This document shows, piece by piece, positions 44,948 to 54,831 of a DNA stretch of 64,000 bases. The position numbers and the translations under genes were made by a program. The first letter of the stretch is position 1; each line of letters opens with the position of its first letter. The stretch is from Dolichospermum sp. FACHB-1091 (lineage in GTDB: Bacteria > Cyanobacteriota > Cyanobacteriia > Cyanobacteriales > Nostocaceae), in NCBI RefSeq assembly GCF_014697585.1, contig NZ_JACJSB010000003.1:62001-126000 (forward strand). Reading direction: 5' to 3'. The notes under the pieces are model-generated. The model made no database searches and had not been told where the DNA came from. It was given only the letters and a program-made list of their open reading frames with translations.

Positions 44948-46411
44948 ATGACCCTATCTATTTACAATACTCTCACCCGTCGTCAAGAGCAATTTACCAC
45001 CGTCGAACCTGGAAAAGTGAAAATGTATTGCTGCGGTGTGACAGTTTATGATTACTGCCATTTGGGTCATGCTAGAACGTCTATTATCTGGGATATAGTG
45101 CGTTCATACCTGAAGTTTATTGGCTATGATGTGTATTACATCCAGAATTTTACGGATATTGATGATAAAATTCTCAAACGGGCTAGAGAAGAAAATTCCT
45201 CCATGGAAATCGTCGCAGAACGCTACATTCAGGCGTATTTTGAGGATATGTCACGGTTAGGAATTAAAGAAGCTGACGAATATCCCCGCGCTACACATAC
45301 AATGAATGGAATTCAGCGATTAATTCACGATTTAGAGCATAAAGGTTTTGCTTATCCCGCTGACGGTGATGTCTATTATGCGGTACAGAATTTTAACGAA
45401 TATGGTAAACTTTCAGGACGCAAATTAGAGGATATGCAAGCCGGTGCGAGTGAACGGGTAAATATCGAAGACGCGGAATATCAAAAGAAGAAATACCCCT
45501 TTGATTTTGCTCTGTGGAAGGCTGCAAAACCCGGTGAACCTGCGTGGGAGTCTCCCTGGGGAAAAGGCCGCCCAGGATGGCATATAGAGTGTTCTGCCAT
45601 GGTGCGCGATCGCTTGGGTGATACAATAGATATTCATGCTGGTGGTGCTGACTTAATTTTCCCCCATCATGAAAACGAAATTGCTCAATCAGAAGCGGTA
45701 ACTGGCAAACCTTTAGCCAATTATTGGTTACACAATGGTATGGTTAAGGTAGACGGTGAAAAAATGTCCAAATCCTTGGGTAATTTTATCACAATTCGCC
45801 AATTATTAGATCGTGGCATAGACCCAATGGCGGTAAGATTATTTGTCTTAATGGCACAATACCGCAAACCCATAGATTTTACTGATGATGGCATATTAGC
45901 AGCAACCAATGGCTGGCATACGCTCAAAGAAGGTTTACTTTTCGGTTATGAACATGGTAGAAAATTAAAGTGGGATGAATCTAACCAAATCCAAAATCTC
46001 AAATCTCAAATCCAAAATGCGGAGGTTGAGAGATTTAAAACAGCAGTGAATGATGATTTTAATTTCCCTGGTGGTTTAGCAATAATTTTTGAATTAGCCA
46101 AAGAACTAAATCGAGAAGGAAATATTATTATACATCAAGGAAAAACAGAAACACCAGCCAATGAATTACTGCAAAAATGGCAAACTCTAATTAGATTAGC
46201 AGATGTTTTAGGTTTAAATGCCCAACCAGAAGTAGAAAATCTCGTTAATCATGGTATAAGTGATGTTGATATTGAGGATTTAATTCAAAAAAGACAGGTA
46301 GCACGGAAAGCCAAAAATTTCGCAGAATCTGATCAAATTCGTGATCAACTATTAAGAAAAGGTGTTACCTTAATAGATAGCAAAGAAGGAACACGCTGGC
46401 ACAGAGGGTAA
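44948..46411 (+). CDS. cysS: cysteinyl-tRNA synthetase
   Basis: Class I aminoacyl-tRNA synthetase charging tRNA-Cys. The 487-residue product has the zinc-binding CCGVTVYDYCHLGHARTS segment including the HLGH signature, FTDIDDKILKRA, the second zinc region WHIECSAM with GGADLIFPHHENE, and KMSKSLGNF. The open frame starts at TTG 44930, but homologues begin at LSIYNTLTR, so ATG 44948 is preferred. A short stretch near residues 349-357 (QIQNLKSQIQNAE) resembles repeat-encoded sequence. It is a single gene. Confidence 0.97.
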   Translation: MTLSIYNTLTRRQEQFTTVEPGKVKMYCCGVTVYDYCHLGHARTSIIWDIVRSYLKFIGYDVYYIQNFTDIDDKILKRAREENSSMEIVAERYIQAYFEDMSRLGIKEADEYPRATHTMNGIQRLIHDLEHKGFAYPADGDVYYAVQNFNEYGKLSGRKLEDMQAGASERVNIEDAEYQKKKYPFDFALWKAAKPGEPAWESPWGKGRPGWHIECSAMVRDRLGDTIDIHAGGADLIFPHHENEIAQSEAVTGKPLANYWLHNGMVKVDGEKMSKSLGNFITIRQLLDRGIDPMAVRLFVLMAQYRKPIDFTDDGILAATNGWHTLKEGLLFGYEHGRKLKWDESNQIQNLKSQIQNAEVERFKTAVNDDFNFPGGLAIIFELAKELNREGNIIIHQGKTETPANELLQKWQTLIRLADVLGLNAQPEVENLVNHGISDVDIEDLIQKRQVARKAKNFAESDQIRDQLLRKGVTLIDSKEGTRWHRG

Positions 46412-46696
46412 ATTTTAATTTCCTGATAGAACATATTTTCTCTGAATAATTAACCGCAGATGAACGCAGATAAACGGAGATTAATTACAGCTTGGTATCA
46501 GCATACCATAGATTATTTTTGTAGTCAGATGCACTGCATTTAATTTCTATAATTATATTGGACAAGTGGCAGGCAAGATGCCCGCACCACAAGATTTAGC
46601 TATATTAGAATTGTCTAATTTAGCTGCTTAACAGCTTACTTTGACTCGAAAACTGCTGTAATTCCCAAAAACTATGGTTTTCAACGTCAAGGTGGT
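46412..46696. repeat. repeat fragments between cysS and mrdA
   Basis: The convergent spacer holds CCGCAGATGAACGCAGATAA near 46452-46471 and GGCAGGCAAGATGCCCGCAC near 46568, both resembling common dispersed cyanobacterial repeats. No gene or clear terminator is seen. Confidence 0.5.
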
Positions 46697-48484
46697 TTAC
46701 CTATTTGACTTGCGAGCAAAATGTTTTTCCATTACTGCTAAAATCATAGGTGCTGCTACACTACCACCACCACCACCGGAATGTTCAGCAAAAGCCACCA
46801 CTAAAATTTCTGGTTTATCAGCGGGTGCATAAGCGCCAAACCAAGCGTGATTTTCTTTAACTCCTCGTCTCCAAGCTTCCGCAGTCCCACTTTTACCCGC
46901 TACCGGGGGAAGAGTAGGGGTATTTAATACCTTACCTGTGCCTTCGCTAACTACCTTCCTTAATCCCACACGCAAAACGTTGACGGTTGTAGGTTTGAGA
47001 TTTAATGATTCTCTCCAACTTTTAGCTTCTTCATTATCCTTGAGTAAATGGGGTTGGACACGATAACCACCGTTAGCAGGTACAGCAAACATGACAGCGA
47101 CTTGTAAAGGTGTAGTTTGTAAAGCCCCTTGGCCAATGGACATATTTATAGTATCACCCACAGTCCAATCTCTTTTCCATACTTTCTGTTTCCAATTTTC
47201 ATCGGGAACTAAACCTTTAGCTTCCTCTGTAGTAAATTCAAAACCAGTTTTTTGACCAAATCCATATTTACGAGTCCATGAAATCAATGTTGGTCCGCCA
47301 ACCCGCTTCCCAACTTGATAAAAGAAGGTATCACTACTCCACTGTAGCGCTCCCACAAAACCCAATGGTCCAAAACCAGCATGATTCCATTCACCAAATC
47401 TAGTCCCACCAATAGTTAAAGAACCATAGGTTTGTAATACTGTATCTGGAGAAAATTGTCCCGATTCTAGCGCCGCTGTGGTGGTGACAATTTTAAAGGT
47501 ACTAGCGGGAGGAAAGACGCTAATAGCACGATTAACTAAAGGATGTTCCGAACCTTGGAGACTTTCCCAATCTTTTTGGGACAGTTTTTGTTTAGAAAAG
47601 ATGTTGGGGTCAAAACTGGGATGAGACACCATTGCTAATATAGCACCATTTTTAGGGTCAATGGCTACTATTGCTCCATTTCGATTACCTAAAGCCTTTT
47701 CTGCGGCTATTTGCGTCTCTAAATCTATGGTTAAATGTAGATCATTACCAGATTTTGCTTGTTTAGTTCCCAATACTCGGAGGGGTCTACCGCTACCATC
47801 TACTTCTATTTGCTGACCTCCCCACTCCCCTCTTAACGATTTTTCATAAGCCTTTTCTATACCCATTTGACCCATGACATCGCCTAATCGGTAGCCTTGG
47901 GCTTTCTTCTTTTCCAACTGTTCAGCCGTAATTTCCCTGGTGTATCCAAGTATATGGGCTAACTCTTTACCATAGGGATAATAACGAACAGCTTCCGTAT
48001 TTATTTCCACACCTGGGAGTTCATTTTCATACTCTCTTAATGCTGTAACTTGGGCTTCATTTAAGTTGCGAGCAATACGAATCAGTGAAGAAGGATTAAC
48101 AGCAGATTCTTGAAGGGTTTTTTCAATCTCTGCTTGGGGAATTTCCAGAATTTGCGCTAGACGTGGACCGACGACAGACCAGGAGGATTTTCTATGTGCC
48201 ATAGGCCATAAATATACAGACCGAGGATAACGAGTGCTGGCTAATAATTTGCCATTTCTGTCAAAAATATTACCTCTTTCTGGTTGTTTAGGAATAATTC
48301 GCACCCGGTTAGATTCTGCGCGTTGACGATGTTTCTCTCCTTGTACAATTTGTAAATAGACCAATCGAGCGCCAATACCAGATAACATTAATAATGTGAA
48401 TAAAATTACAAATGTAGATTGGACACCACGTCCAACTGTGCGCGTATTTTTTTGACTACTAAGCAATGGTGGTAAAATAGCCAT
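46697..48484 (-). CDS. mrdA: penicillin-binding protein 2 (peptidoglycan transpeptidase)
   Basis: Class B penicillin-binding protein acting in lateral wall synthesis with RodA. Of about 595 residues, one N-terminal membrane helix (STFVILFTLLMLSGIGARLVY) is followed by the PBP dimerisation domain (RIIPKQPERGNIFDRNGKLLA, GEWGGQQIEVDGSGRP). The transpeptidase shows STFK (FPPASTFKIVTT), SSD and KSGTAEAW. The glycine-rich SGGGGG near the C-terminus is a usual loop. ATG 48484 is preferred over TTG 48493. It is divergent from potA, with about 86 bp between them that include TTGTCA-N16-TATTTA, a plausible mrdA promoter. Confidence 0.95.
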   Translation of the reverse strand: MAILPPLLSSQKNTRTVGRGVQSTFVILFTLLMLSGIGARLVYLQIVQGEKHRQRAESNRVRIIPKQPERGNIFDRNGKLLASTRYPRSVYLWPMAHRKSSWSVVGPRLAQILEIPQAEIEKTLQESAVNPSSLIRIARNLNEAQVTALREYENELPGVEINTEAVRYYPYGKELAHILGYTREITAEQLEKKKAQGYRLGDVMGQMGIEKAYEKSLRGEWGGQQIEVDGSGRPLRVLGTKQAKSGNDLHLTIDLETQIAAEKALGNRNGAIVAIDPKNGAILAMVSHPSFDPNIFSKQKLSQKDWESLQGSEHPLVNRAISVFPPASTFKIVTTTAALESGQFSPDTVLQTYGSLTIGGTRFGEWNHAGFGPLGFVGALQWSSDTFFYQVGKRVGGPTLISWTRKYGFGQKTGFEFTTEEAKGLVPDENWKQKVWKRDWTVGDTINMSIGQGALQTTPLQVAVMFAVPANGGYRVQPHLLKDNEEAKSWRESLNLKPTTVNVLRVGLRKVVSEGTGKVLNTPTLPPVAGKSGTAEAWRRGVKENHAWFGAYAPADKPEILVVAFAEHSGGGGGSVAAPMILAVMEKHFARKSNR

Positions 48485-48570
48485 AGGACTCAAAGAAATT
48501 TGGGGTTAAATAGGGAAAAATTAACAATTGACAATATTAAATATGAAATGAGGACATTGGACTGGATATT

Positions 48571-49710
48571 ATGGCTGAAACTGCGATCAAAAATCAAAGG
48601 GATTTAAAATCCTCACAGACACTTGATGTTGAATTATGCAACGTATTTAAGTTTTTTAACCAAGAACCCGCAGTACAGGGTGTAGACTTGAATGTTAAAA
48701 AAGGAGAGTTTTTTAGTATTTTAGGTCCATCTGGTTGTGGAAAGACTACCACACTGCGCTTAATTGCTGGATTTGAAAGAATTGATGCTGGTAAACTATT
48801 GATTCAAGGTCAATTAATGACCGATATTCCTCCTTATCAACGACCTGTTAATACTGTATTTCAAAGTTATGCTTTATTTAATCATTTAAATGTGTGGGAA
48901 AATATTGCTTTTGGACTGCGATTAAAAAAAGTATCCAAATCAGAAATTACTAGTCGCGTCACTGAAGCTTTAAAACTTGTAAAAATGGAAAACTTGCGAT
49001 CGCGTGTTCCTCATCAACTCTCAGGAGGTCAACAACAACGGGTAGCATTAGCAAGGGCTTTAGTTAATCGTCCCGCAGTGGTCCTATTAGATGAACCCTT
49101 GGGAGCATTAGACTTAAAACTTCGTAAACAGATGCAGGTTGAACTATCCAATCTTCACCAAGAGTTAGGATTAACCTTTATCATGGTGACACATGATCAA
49201 GAAGAGGCGCTATCTCTATCTAACCGCATTGCTGTGATGAATCAAGGCAGAATAGAACAAATTGGTACTCCCAGTCAAATTTACGAAGGTCCCCAAACAG
49301 TTTTTGTAGCTGATTTCATCGGTAATACTAATTTATTTAGTGGTAAAATTGCCGAAATAGACGCAGAATGTGTGAAAATTGAAACAAAAACCGGATTAAC
49401 GATGATTGTTAATCGCTGCGAACAAACACCCCTAGAAAAATCCCAAAATGTAGTAGTTAGCGTCCGTCCCGAAAAAATCCAACTTTCCCTATATCCACCC
49501 AATATACCCATAAACTGCTTTGCTGGAAGGTTAATTAATATCATGTATTCAGGTACTCATGTTAATTATACCGTTGAATTAATCAACGGTATGAAAATTA
49601 ATGTTTTACAACCGAATACATTCACTAACTTACTAGAAAGAAATACAACCATTTATACTTGGTGGGAAAAAGCCGACTGTTTAGCTATTAGTGAAAATAA
49701 CAAACTTTAA
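48571..49710 (+). CDS. potA: spermidine/putrescine-type ABC transporter ATPase
   Basis: ATP-binding subunit of a polyamine-type importer, 379 residues. Walker A is GPSGCGKTT near 52-60, Q-loop FQSYALF, signature LSGGQQQRVALARAL near 150-164, Walker B VVLLDEPLGALD, and an H-loop in MVTHDQEEA. A TOBE-like domain (FAGRLINIMYSGTHVNYTVEL) ends the protein. It is the first gene of potA-potD-potB; potD starts 68 bp downstream. Family membership is clear; the exact substrate (polyamines or related cations) is inferred from the operon. Confidence 0.93.
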   Translation: MAETAIKNQRDLKSSQTLDVELCNVFKFFNQEPAVQGVDLNVKKGEFFSILGPSGCGKTTTLRLIAGFERIDAGKLLIQGQLMTDIPPYQRPVNTVFQSYALFNHLNVWENIAFGLRLKKVSKSEITSRVTEALKLVKMENLRSRVPHQLSGGQQQRVALARALVNRPAVVLLDEPLGALDLKLRKQMQVELSNLHQELGLTFIMVTHDQEEALSLSNRIAVMNQGRIEQIGTPSQIYEGPQTVFVADFIGNTNLFSGKIAEIDAECVKIETKTGLTMIVNRCEQTPLEKSQNVVVSVRPEKIQLSLYPPNIPINCFAGRLINIMYSGTHVNYTVELINGMKINVLQPNTFTNLLERNTTIYTWWEKADCLAISENNKL

Positions 49711-49778
49711 TTGATTTGCGGTCAATTATTCCTAGCATAATATCTTATGAATCAATTATCAACACTTAATTTCCCCCA

Positions 49779-50861
49779 ATGATTAACAGACGTAAACTTC
49801 TCAAAAAAATTGCAGTTTTTTCCACCTTATCTTTAGGTAGTTGTGGTTGGAGACTAGCCAATGTAGGCTCAAAAGATATTAACCCTAATCAAAGTGATAA
49901 ACTATATATTTACACCTGGACACAATATACAGATAAAGAATTACTAACAACCTTTACCAGACAAACAGGGATGAAAGTAATAGCAGATGTATATGAATCC
50001 AATGATGTCATGTTAGCGAAATTGCAAGCTGGGGGAAGTGGTACTTATAGTATTATCTATCCATCAGATTTTATGGTACAGAAAATGGCAGAAAAAGGAT
50101 TATTAGCAGAAATAGATCATAACCGATTAATCGGACTAGATAACTTATTTCCACAATTTAATAATCCCACTTATGACCCCAAAAACCGTTATAGTATTCC
50201 CTTCAATTGGGGAACAACAGGGTTATTATACAACTCAGAAAAACTCTCAAATCCTCCCGAAGATTGGGAATATCTGTGGCAAAATCGAGATAAATTAAAT
50301 AAACGGATTACCTTACTCAACGATGTCCGGGAAGTGATAGGTGCAACCTTGAGAATGCTAGGATACTCCTATAATTCACAAGATGAAAATGAAATAAAAC
50401 AAGCATATCAAAAATTAAAATTACTCAAACCTGCGATTGCTGCTTTTGATACAGATGCTTGGCAAAATAAAATCCTAGCAGGAGACCTATTAATTTCCAT
50501 GTGTTATTCTGCGGACGCGGTGAGAATTTCTAGAGAAAACCCCAAACTAAAATTTGTCATTCCGCGTAGTGGTTCTTCATTATGGACAGATACCATTGTC
50601 ATTCCTAAATCCAACCCTAATTTAGCTGGTGCTTATGCTTGGATCAACTTAATTTTACAACCAGACATAGCCGCCAAAATTGCCCAAAGACTATATATTT
50701 CTACCCCTAATAGAGCAGCATTTGAGCAATTACCACAGAAAATTCAACAGAACAGCAATTTATTTCCTCCCGAATCAATTTTAGCAAAATGTGAACGGAT
50801 TACCCCCTTGGGAAAATTTGAAGAAATCTATGACAGATATTGGACTCAATTACTAACATAA
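49779..50861 (+). CDS. potD: polyamine-type ABC transporter substrate-binding lipoprotein
   Basis: Periplasmic binding protein of the PotD/PotF family, 360 residues. The N-terminus has twin basic residues and a lipobox-like LGSC near residues 19-22. The mature chain shows YIYTWTQYTDKELLTTF, YPSDFMVQKMAEKGLLAEID and the PFNWGTTGLLYNSE ligand-site segment. The order potA-potD-potB differs from the enteric potABCD. A 121-bp repeat element follows directly, its first two bases overlapping the stop codon, and separates it from the permease gene. Confidence 0.9.
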   Translation: MINRRKLLKKIAVFSTLSLGSCGWRLANVGSKDINPNQSDKLYIYTWTQYTDKELLTTFTRQTGMKVIADVYESNDVMLAKLQAGGSGTYSIIYPSDFMVQKMAEKGLLAEIDHNRLIGLDNLFPQFNNPTYDPKNRYSIPFNWGTTGLLYNSEKLSNPPEDWEYLWQNRDKLNKRITLLNDVREVIGATLRMLGYSYNSQDENEIKQAYQKLKLLKPAIAAFDTDAWQNKILAGDLLISMCYSADAVRISRENPKLKFVIPRSGSSLWTDTIVIPKSNPNLAGAYAWINLILQPDIAAKIAQRLYISTPNRAAFEQLPQKIQQNSNLFPPESILAKCERITPLGKFEEIYDRYWTQLLT

Positions 50862-50980
50862 GTAGGTTGGCGTTAAAAATTGTCGTTATGACAAGGGAAC
50901 AGGGAACTCTTAACAGGGAACAGGTTTTGGGCAACTTTACTTTTCGTTACTTATGTCGGTTTTTTTCCGCTCACCTACTT
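50860..50980. mobile_element. MITE-like element, AAGTAGGT family, copy 1
   Basis: 121-bp element with 8-bp terminal repeats AAGTAGGT/ACCTACTT. It contains GTTATGACAAGGGAACAGGG and CAACTTTACTTTTCGTTACT segments shared with 52074-52180 and 63885-64000. It begins inside the potD stop codon. Confidence 0.75.
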
Positions 50981-51026
50981 AAAAACATTAATGATCCAGT
51001 CAAACATCACCTCCTTACCTCTTACC

Positions 51027-51056
51027 TCCGTGTTCTCTGTGCCTCTGTGGTTAGAT
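51027..51056. repeat. dispersed TTCTCTGTGCCTCTGTGG-type repeat
   Basis: A copy of the short repeat also found at 32778-32807 and 38540-38576. It lies with the preceding MITE-like element in the 302-bp potD-potB spacer, which otherwise shows no gene. Confidence 0.65.
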
Positions 51057-51163
51057 TTATCCGTCAGTTAAAACACAAAACCAAAATACAGAAAAATGGC
51101 AATTTTAAATATTAAATATTAAATATATAACCCTATCCAAAATCACCAAACCCTAATACTCAA

Positions 51164-52051
51164 ATGGAATCTACTAACAACCTGAAAAAAACAGACTTAC
51201 AAACAGCCTGGAAAAATTGGCTACCTCCCTTGACATTACTAGCACCATCTGGTATTTGGTTATTAATATTATTACTTTTGCCAACATTAATCATTTTTGA
51301 GTTAAGCTTAGTCCCAGATATTCGTCCTGGTGATTTAGTAAATCCCAGTGGTTTTAGTAACTATATTCACATTTTTGCAACGATTTATTTAAAAGTGATA
51401 TTCAACTCACTTTTTTTTGCCTTTGGTACTACTATTATCACCTTAATGTTAGGTTTTCCCGTTGCTTATTGGATTGCTGTAATAGTACCACATCGCTGGC
51501 AAAATTTGTTAGTATTAGCCTTTGTATTACCTTTATGGACTTCTTCTTTATTACGTTCTTACGCATGGATTACTATTTTGCGTCCCAGCGGATTATTAAA
51601 TAGTTTGTTAACCAGTATTGGTTTACCAATTTTAGATATTCTCAATAGTAATTTAGCTGTATTAATTGGTATGAGTTACAGCCTATTACCCTACATGGTA
51701 TTAATTTTGTATGCTTCCTTAGAAAAATTAGATAAAAGACTATTAGAAGCTGCTGCTGATTTAGGTGCAAATTCCATCCAAACTTTTTTGAAAGTGACTG
51801 TACCTCAAGTTTTACCCGGTATTGCGGCTGGTTCATTGCTAGTTTTTATTACTGCATTAGGGGATTTTATTGACCCCGAATTATTAGGAGGTGCTTCCAG
51901 CATGACAGCGGCCAGATTAGTTTATAATCAGTTTCTTGGTGCTACTCAAAATTGGGGTTTTGGTTCAGCTTTAAGTATGACATTGATTTTGATAGTGAGT
52001 ATATCAATTTCCCTTGTCATTAAATTTGGTGAAGCAACACCTAAAAAATAA
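51164..52051 (+). CDS. potB: polyamine-type ABC transporter permease
   Basis: Inner-membrane permease of 295 residues with about six membrane helices, beginning LLAPSGIWLLILLLLPTLII. The EAA loop contacting the ATPase is EAAADLGANSIQTFLKVTVP near 203-222. It belongs with potA and potD upstream. A potC-like second permease normally completes such transporters but is not found downstream: the next 416 bp hold a MITE-like element and then an unrelated DNA methyltransferase. potC may lie elsewhere, or the permease may work as a homodimer. Confidence 0.92.
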   Translation: MESTNNLKKTDLQTAWKNWLPPLTLLAPSGIWLLILLLLPTLIIFELSLVPDIRPGDLVNPSGFSNYIHIFATIYLKVIFNSLFFAFGTTIITLMLGFPVAYWIAVIVPHRWQNLLVLAFVLPLWTSSLLRSYAWITILRPSGLLNSLLTSIGLPILDILNSNLAVLIGMSYSLLPYMVLILYASLEKLDKRLLEAAADLGANSIQTFLKVTVPQVLPGIAAGSLLVFITALGDFIDPELLGGASSMTAARLVYNQFLGATQNWGFGSALSMTLILIVSISISLVIKFGEATPKK

Positions 52052-52073
52052 CAGCAATTACAATTAAACTATT

Positions 52074-52180
52074 AAGTAGGTTGGCGTTAAAAATTGTCGT
52101 TATGACAAGGGAACAGGGAACAGGTTTTGGGCAACTTTACTTTTCGTTACTTATGTCGGTTTTTTTGCGTTACCCTACTT
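52074..52180. mobile_element. MITE-like element, AAGTAGGT family, copy 2
   Basis: 107-bp element, nearly identical to 50860-50980 apart from a shorter GGGAACA tandem part, ending in CCTACTT. The rest of 52181-52362 is very AT-rich, with ATTTGATTTTT tandem units near 52240-52270 and no gene. Confidence 0.75.
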
Positions 52181-52362
52181 ACTGATGTTTATGAAGATGT
52201 CTCTCTTATCAAAACTTTTAACCTATATATAAAACTCCTATTTGATTTTTATTTGATTTTTATTTAATTTTTAAAAGTCGGGGATTTTGTTGTTCAAAAA
52301 TTAGTGTCAGACTTTGAATTTATTTGAATTTAATTGTTGAATAATTAAGTTTTATGTATGAT

Positions 52363-52391
52363 TTGGTTTTATTTGATTAAAGTGTTATAAT
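52363..52391 (+). promoter_or_regulatory. predicted promoter of the methyltransferase gene
   Basis: TTGGTT (52363-52368), a 17-base spacer and a perfect TATAAT (52386-52391) precede the gene start by about 77 bp. The match to the housekeeping consensus is good. Confidence 0.5.
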
Positions 52392-52467
52392 AGGGGAATC
52401 TACCATAATAAACTTCAAAGATAGCCTGAAAAAATCATCTAATCTAAAAATTTGATCAGGGGTAAAA

Positions 52468-54708
52468 ATGAAAAATCTTTTTGGAAATTTAAACTTGCAG
52501 ACACTAAAACAAAATCCAGATTTCAAAGAAGATAGCGTTAGAGAAGTAATTATTCTGCCTATTTTAAAAGCACTTGGGTATACAGAAATCAATATAATTC
52601 GTAGTAAAACATTACAACATCCTTTTTTGAAAATAGGTAGTAAAAAACGCCCTATAAATCTTGTTCCTGATTATGTTTTGAAGGTAGAAAATAATTTTGC
52701 TTGGGTACTTGACGCAAAAGCACCAAATGAGAATATTAAAGAGGGTGATCATATAGAACAGGTTTATAGTTATGCTACCCACCCGGAAATTAGGAGTAAT
52801 TATTTTGCTCTTTGTAATGGTGTAGAGTTTTCTATATTTAAAACCACCGCAACTAATATACCTATTTTATTTTTTAGCCTGGATGAAATTGAATATCATT
52901 GGGAAAAATTAACTCAATATTTATCACCTAATAGTTTTCAATCTGGTAAAAACTTTAATTATGAAACTACCATAGCTACAGCTAAACCTCAAGTTAGTTT
53001 CGATTATAATTCTCGTCCTTTATTGGAAGAAATTTTAGTTAAAAAAAGAGCAGCAAGAAGACATTTTGGAGTTCATGGATATTTTACTAAACAAGCCTGG
53101 AATGTAGTCGCTGAATATATTAAAAACTTTAGTCAACCTGGAGATTTAATTCTTGATCCTTTTGGTGGTAGTGGAGTGACAGCTATTGAAGCTTTAATGA
53201 ATAATAGAAAAGCCATTAGTATAGATATTAATCCTATGGCTGTATTTCTTGTTAATTCTTTAATTACTCCTGTAGATTTTGATGAACTTTCAGTAGCTTT
53301 TGCAAAAGTAAAAACGGAATATGAAAACAAAGAACCTAAAACGGAAACTGATATTCAAAAAGCATTAATAAAATATCCCTATCCTCAAGGTTTACAATTA
53401 CCTAAAGGTTCAGACGTGGAAACTGTAGAACAGTTATTTAGTGATAAACAATTAGCACAGTTAGGTTTATTAAAGTCAATTATTAAAAAAGAGAGAAACA
53501 AAAATATTAGAAATTCATTAATGCTAATGTTTTCTGGACTTTTGACAAAAGCCAATTTAACATACCACACAGGAAAAACATCAACACAAGATGGTCAGGG
53601 TAATGCAAGTGCATTTCAATATTATCGTTATAGAATAGCTCCTTCACCAAAGGATATACATATCTTAACTTATTTTGAAATGCGATTTAAAAAAGTAGTT
53701 GCAGCAAAAAAAGAGATGGAATATTTTATTAACGAAAAAACTATTTCTTATGGACAAATTATTAAAGGTTCAGCCACAAATTTAAGTTTTATTCCCAAAG
53801 AAAGTGTAGACTATATATATACAGATCCTCCCTATGGTAAGAAAATTCCTTATTTAGATTTATCTGTAATGTGGAATGCTTGGTTAGATTTAGAAGTAAC
53901 AGAAGCAGACTATGAACAAGAAGCAATTGAGGGAGGAGAACATCAAAAAACTAAAGATGAATATAACCAATTAATAGCTGAAAGCATCAAAGAAATGTAT
54001 CGAGTGTTAAAATTTGACCGGTGGTTATCATTTGTATTTGCTCATAAAGATCCTGAATTTTGGCATTTAATTATTGATACTGCGGAAAGTTGCGGTTTTG
54101 AATATATTGGTGCAGTACCACAAAAAAATGGCCAAACAAGCTTTAAAAAAAGACAAAACCCTTTCACAGTTTTATCAGGACAATTAATCATTAATTTTCG
54201 TAAAGTTCGCAGTCCTAAAGCTATTATGAAAGCTAACTTAGGAATGGATATTGCAGAAATTGTCATTCAAACTATTGAAGGAATTATAGCTAAAAATGAT
54301 GGTGCAACTCTAGAACAAATTAACGACGAACTAATTATTAAAGGTTTAGAATTAGGTTTTTTAGACTTATTAAAAAAAGAATATTCTGATTTAACACCAA
54401 TTTTATTAGGTAATTTTGACTATGATGAAAAAACAGAACTATTTACTCTCAAAAAAGATGCAAAATTCAAATCACATATAGATGTAAAATTGAGAATTAA
54501 ATACTACTTAATCAGTTACTTACGCAGAATGGAAAGAGAAAAGAAAAATCCCAACTTTGATCAAATAGTTTTGCATTTATTACCACTTTTAAAAAATGGA
54601 ACTACCCCAGAAGATCAAACCATTTTGAGTGTGTTAGAAGACATAGGAGAACGCATGGGAGAAAACAGTTGGAAACTAAAAAAAGAAGGTCAACTTTCAC
54701 TATTTTGA
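52468..54708 (+). CDS. PD-(D/E)XK nuclease fused to DNA methyltransferase
   Basis: Single-chain 746-residue protein. Residues about 20-150 resemble the type I R-subunit N-terminal nuclease domain (VPDYVLKVENNFAWVLDAKAP, with D68 and D82-A-K84). The methyltransferase follows, with SAM motif LDPFGGSG at 229-236 and catalytic DPPYGK at 453-458; the 220-residue interval may hold target recognition. The motif I to IV order fits alpha-class or DUF1156-like enzymes making N6-methyladenine or N4-methylcytosine. No separate restriction gene is adjacent, so it may be a self-contained type IIG-like system or an orphan modification enzyme. Low GC and a lone position suggest horizontal acquisition. Start is ATG with GGGG upstream. 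Confidence 0.82.
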   Translation: MKNLFGNLNLQTLKQNPDFKEDSVREVIILPILKALGYTEINIIRSKTLQHPFLKIGSKKRPINLVPDYVLKVENNFAWVLDAKAPNENIKEGDHIEQVYSYATHPEIRSNYFALCNGVEFSIFKTTATNIPILFFSLDEIEYHWEKLTQYLSPNSFQSGKNFNYETTIATAKPQVSFDYNSRPLLEEILVKKRAARRHFGVHGYFTKQAWNVVAEYIKNFSQPGDLILDPFGGSGVTAIEALMNNRKAISIDINPMAVFLVNSLITPVDFDELSVAFAKVKTEYENKEPKTETDIQKALIKYPYPQGLQLPKGSDVETVEQLFSDKQLAQLGLLKSIIKKERNKNIRNSLMLMFSGLLTKANLTYHTGKTSTQDGQGNASAFQYYRYRIAPSPKDIHILTYFEMRFKKVVAAKKEMEYFINEKTISYGQIIKGSATNLSFIPKESVDYIYTDPPYGKKIPYLDLSVMWNAWLDLEVTEADYEQEAIEGGEHQKTKDEYNQLIAESIKEMYRVLKFDRWLSFVFAHKDPEFWHLIIDTAESCGFEYIGAVPQKNGQTSFKKRQNPFTVLSGQLIINFRKVRSPKAIMKANLGMDIAEIVIQTIEGIIAKNDGATLEQINDELIIKGLELGFLDLLKKEYSDLTPILLGNFDYDEKTELFTLKKDAKFKSHIDVKLRIKYYLISYLRRMEREKKNPNFDQIVLHLLPLLKNGTTPEDQTILSVLEDIGERMGENSWKLKKEGQLSLF

Positions 54709-54831
54709 CGCAAATCTAACATATAAACACTCTTCCTCTGTGCGTCCTCTGTGCCTGGAGTGGTGCGTTACGAAGACAGCTAAAACACCCTAGATATAGG
54801 TGAAGATATAGGTGAAGTGAAATTCACACTT

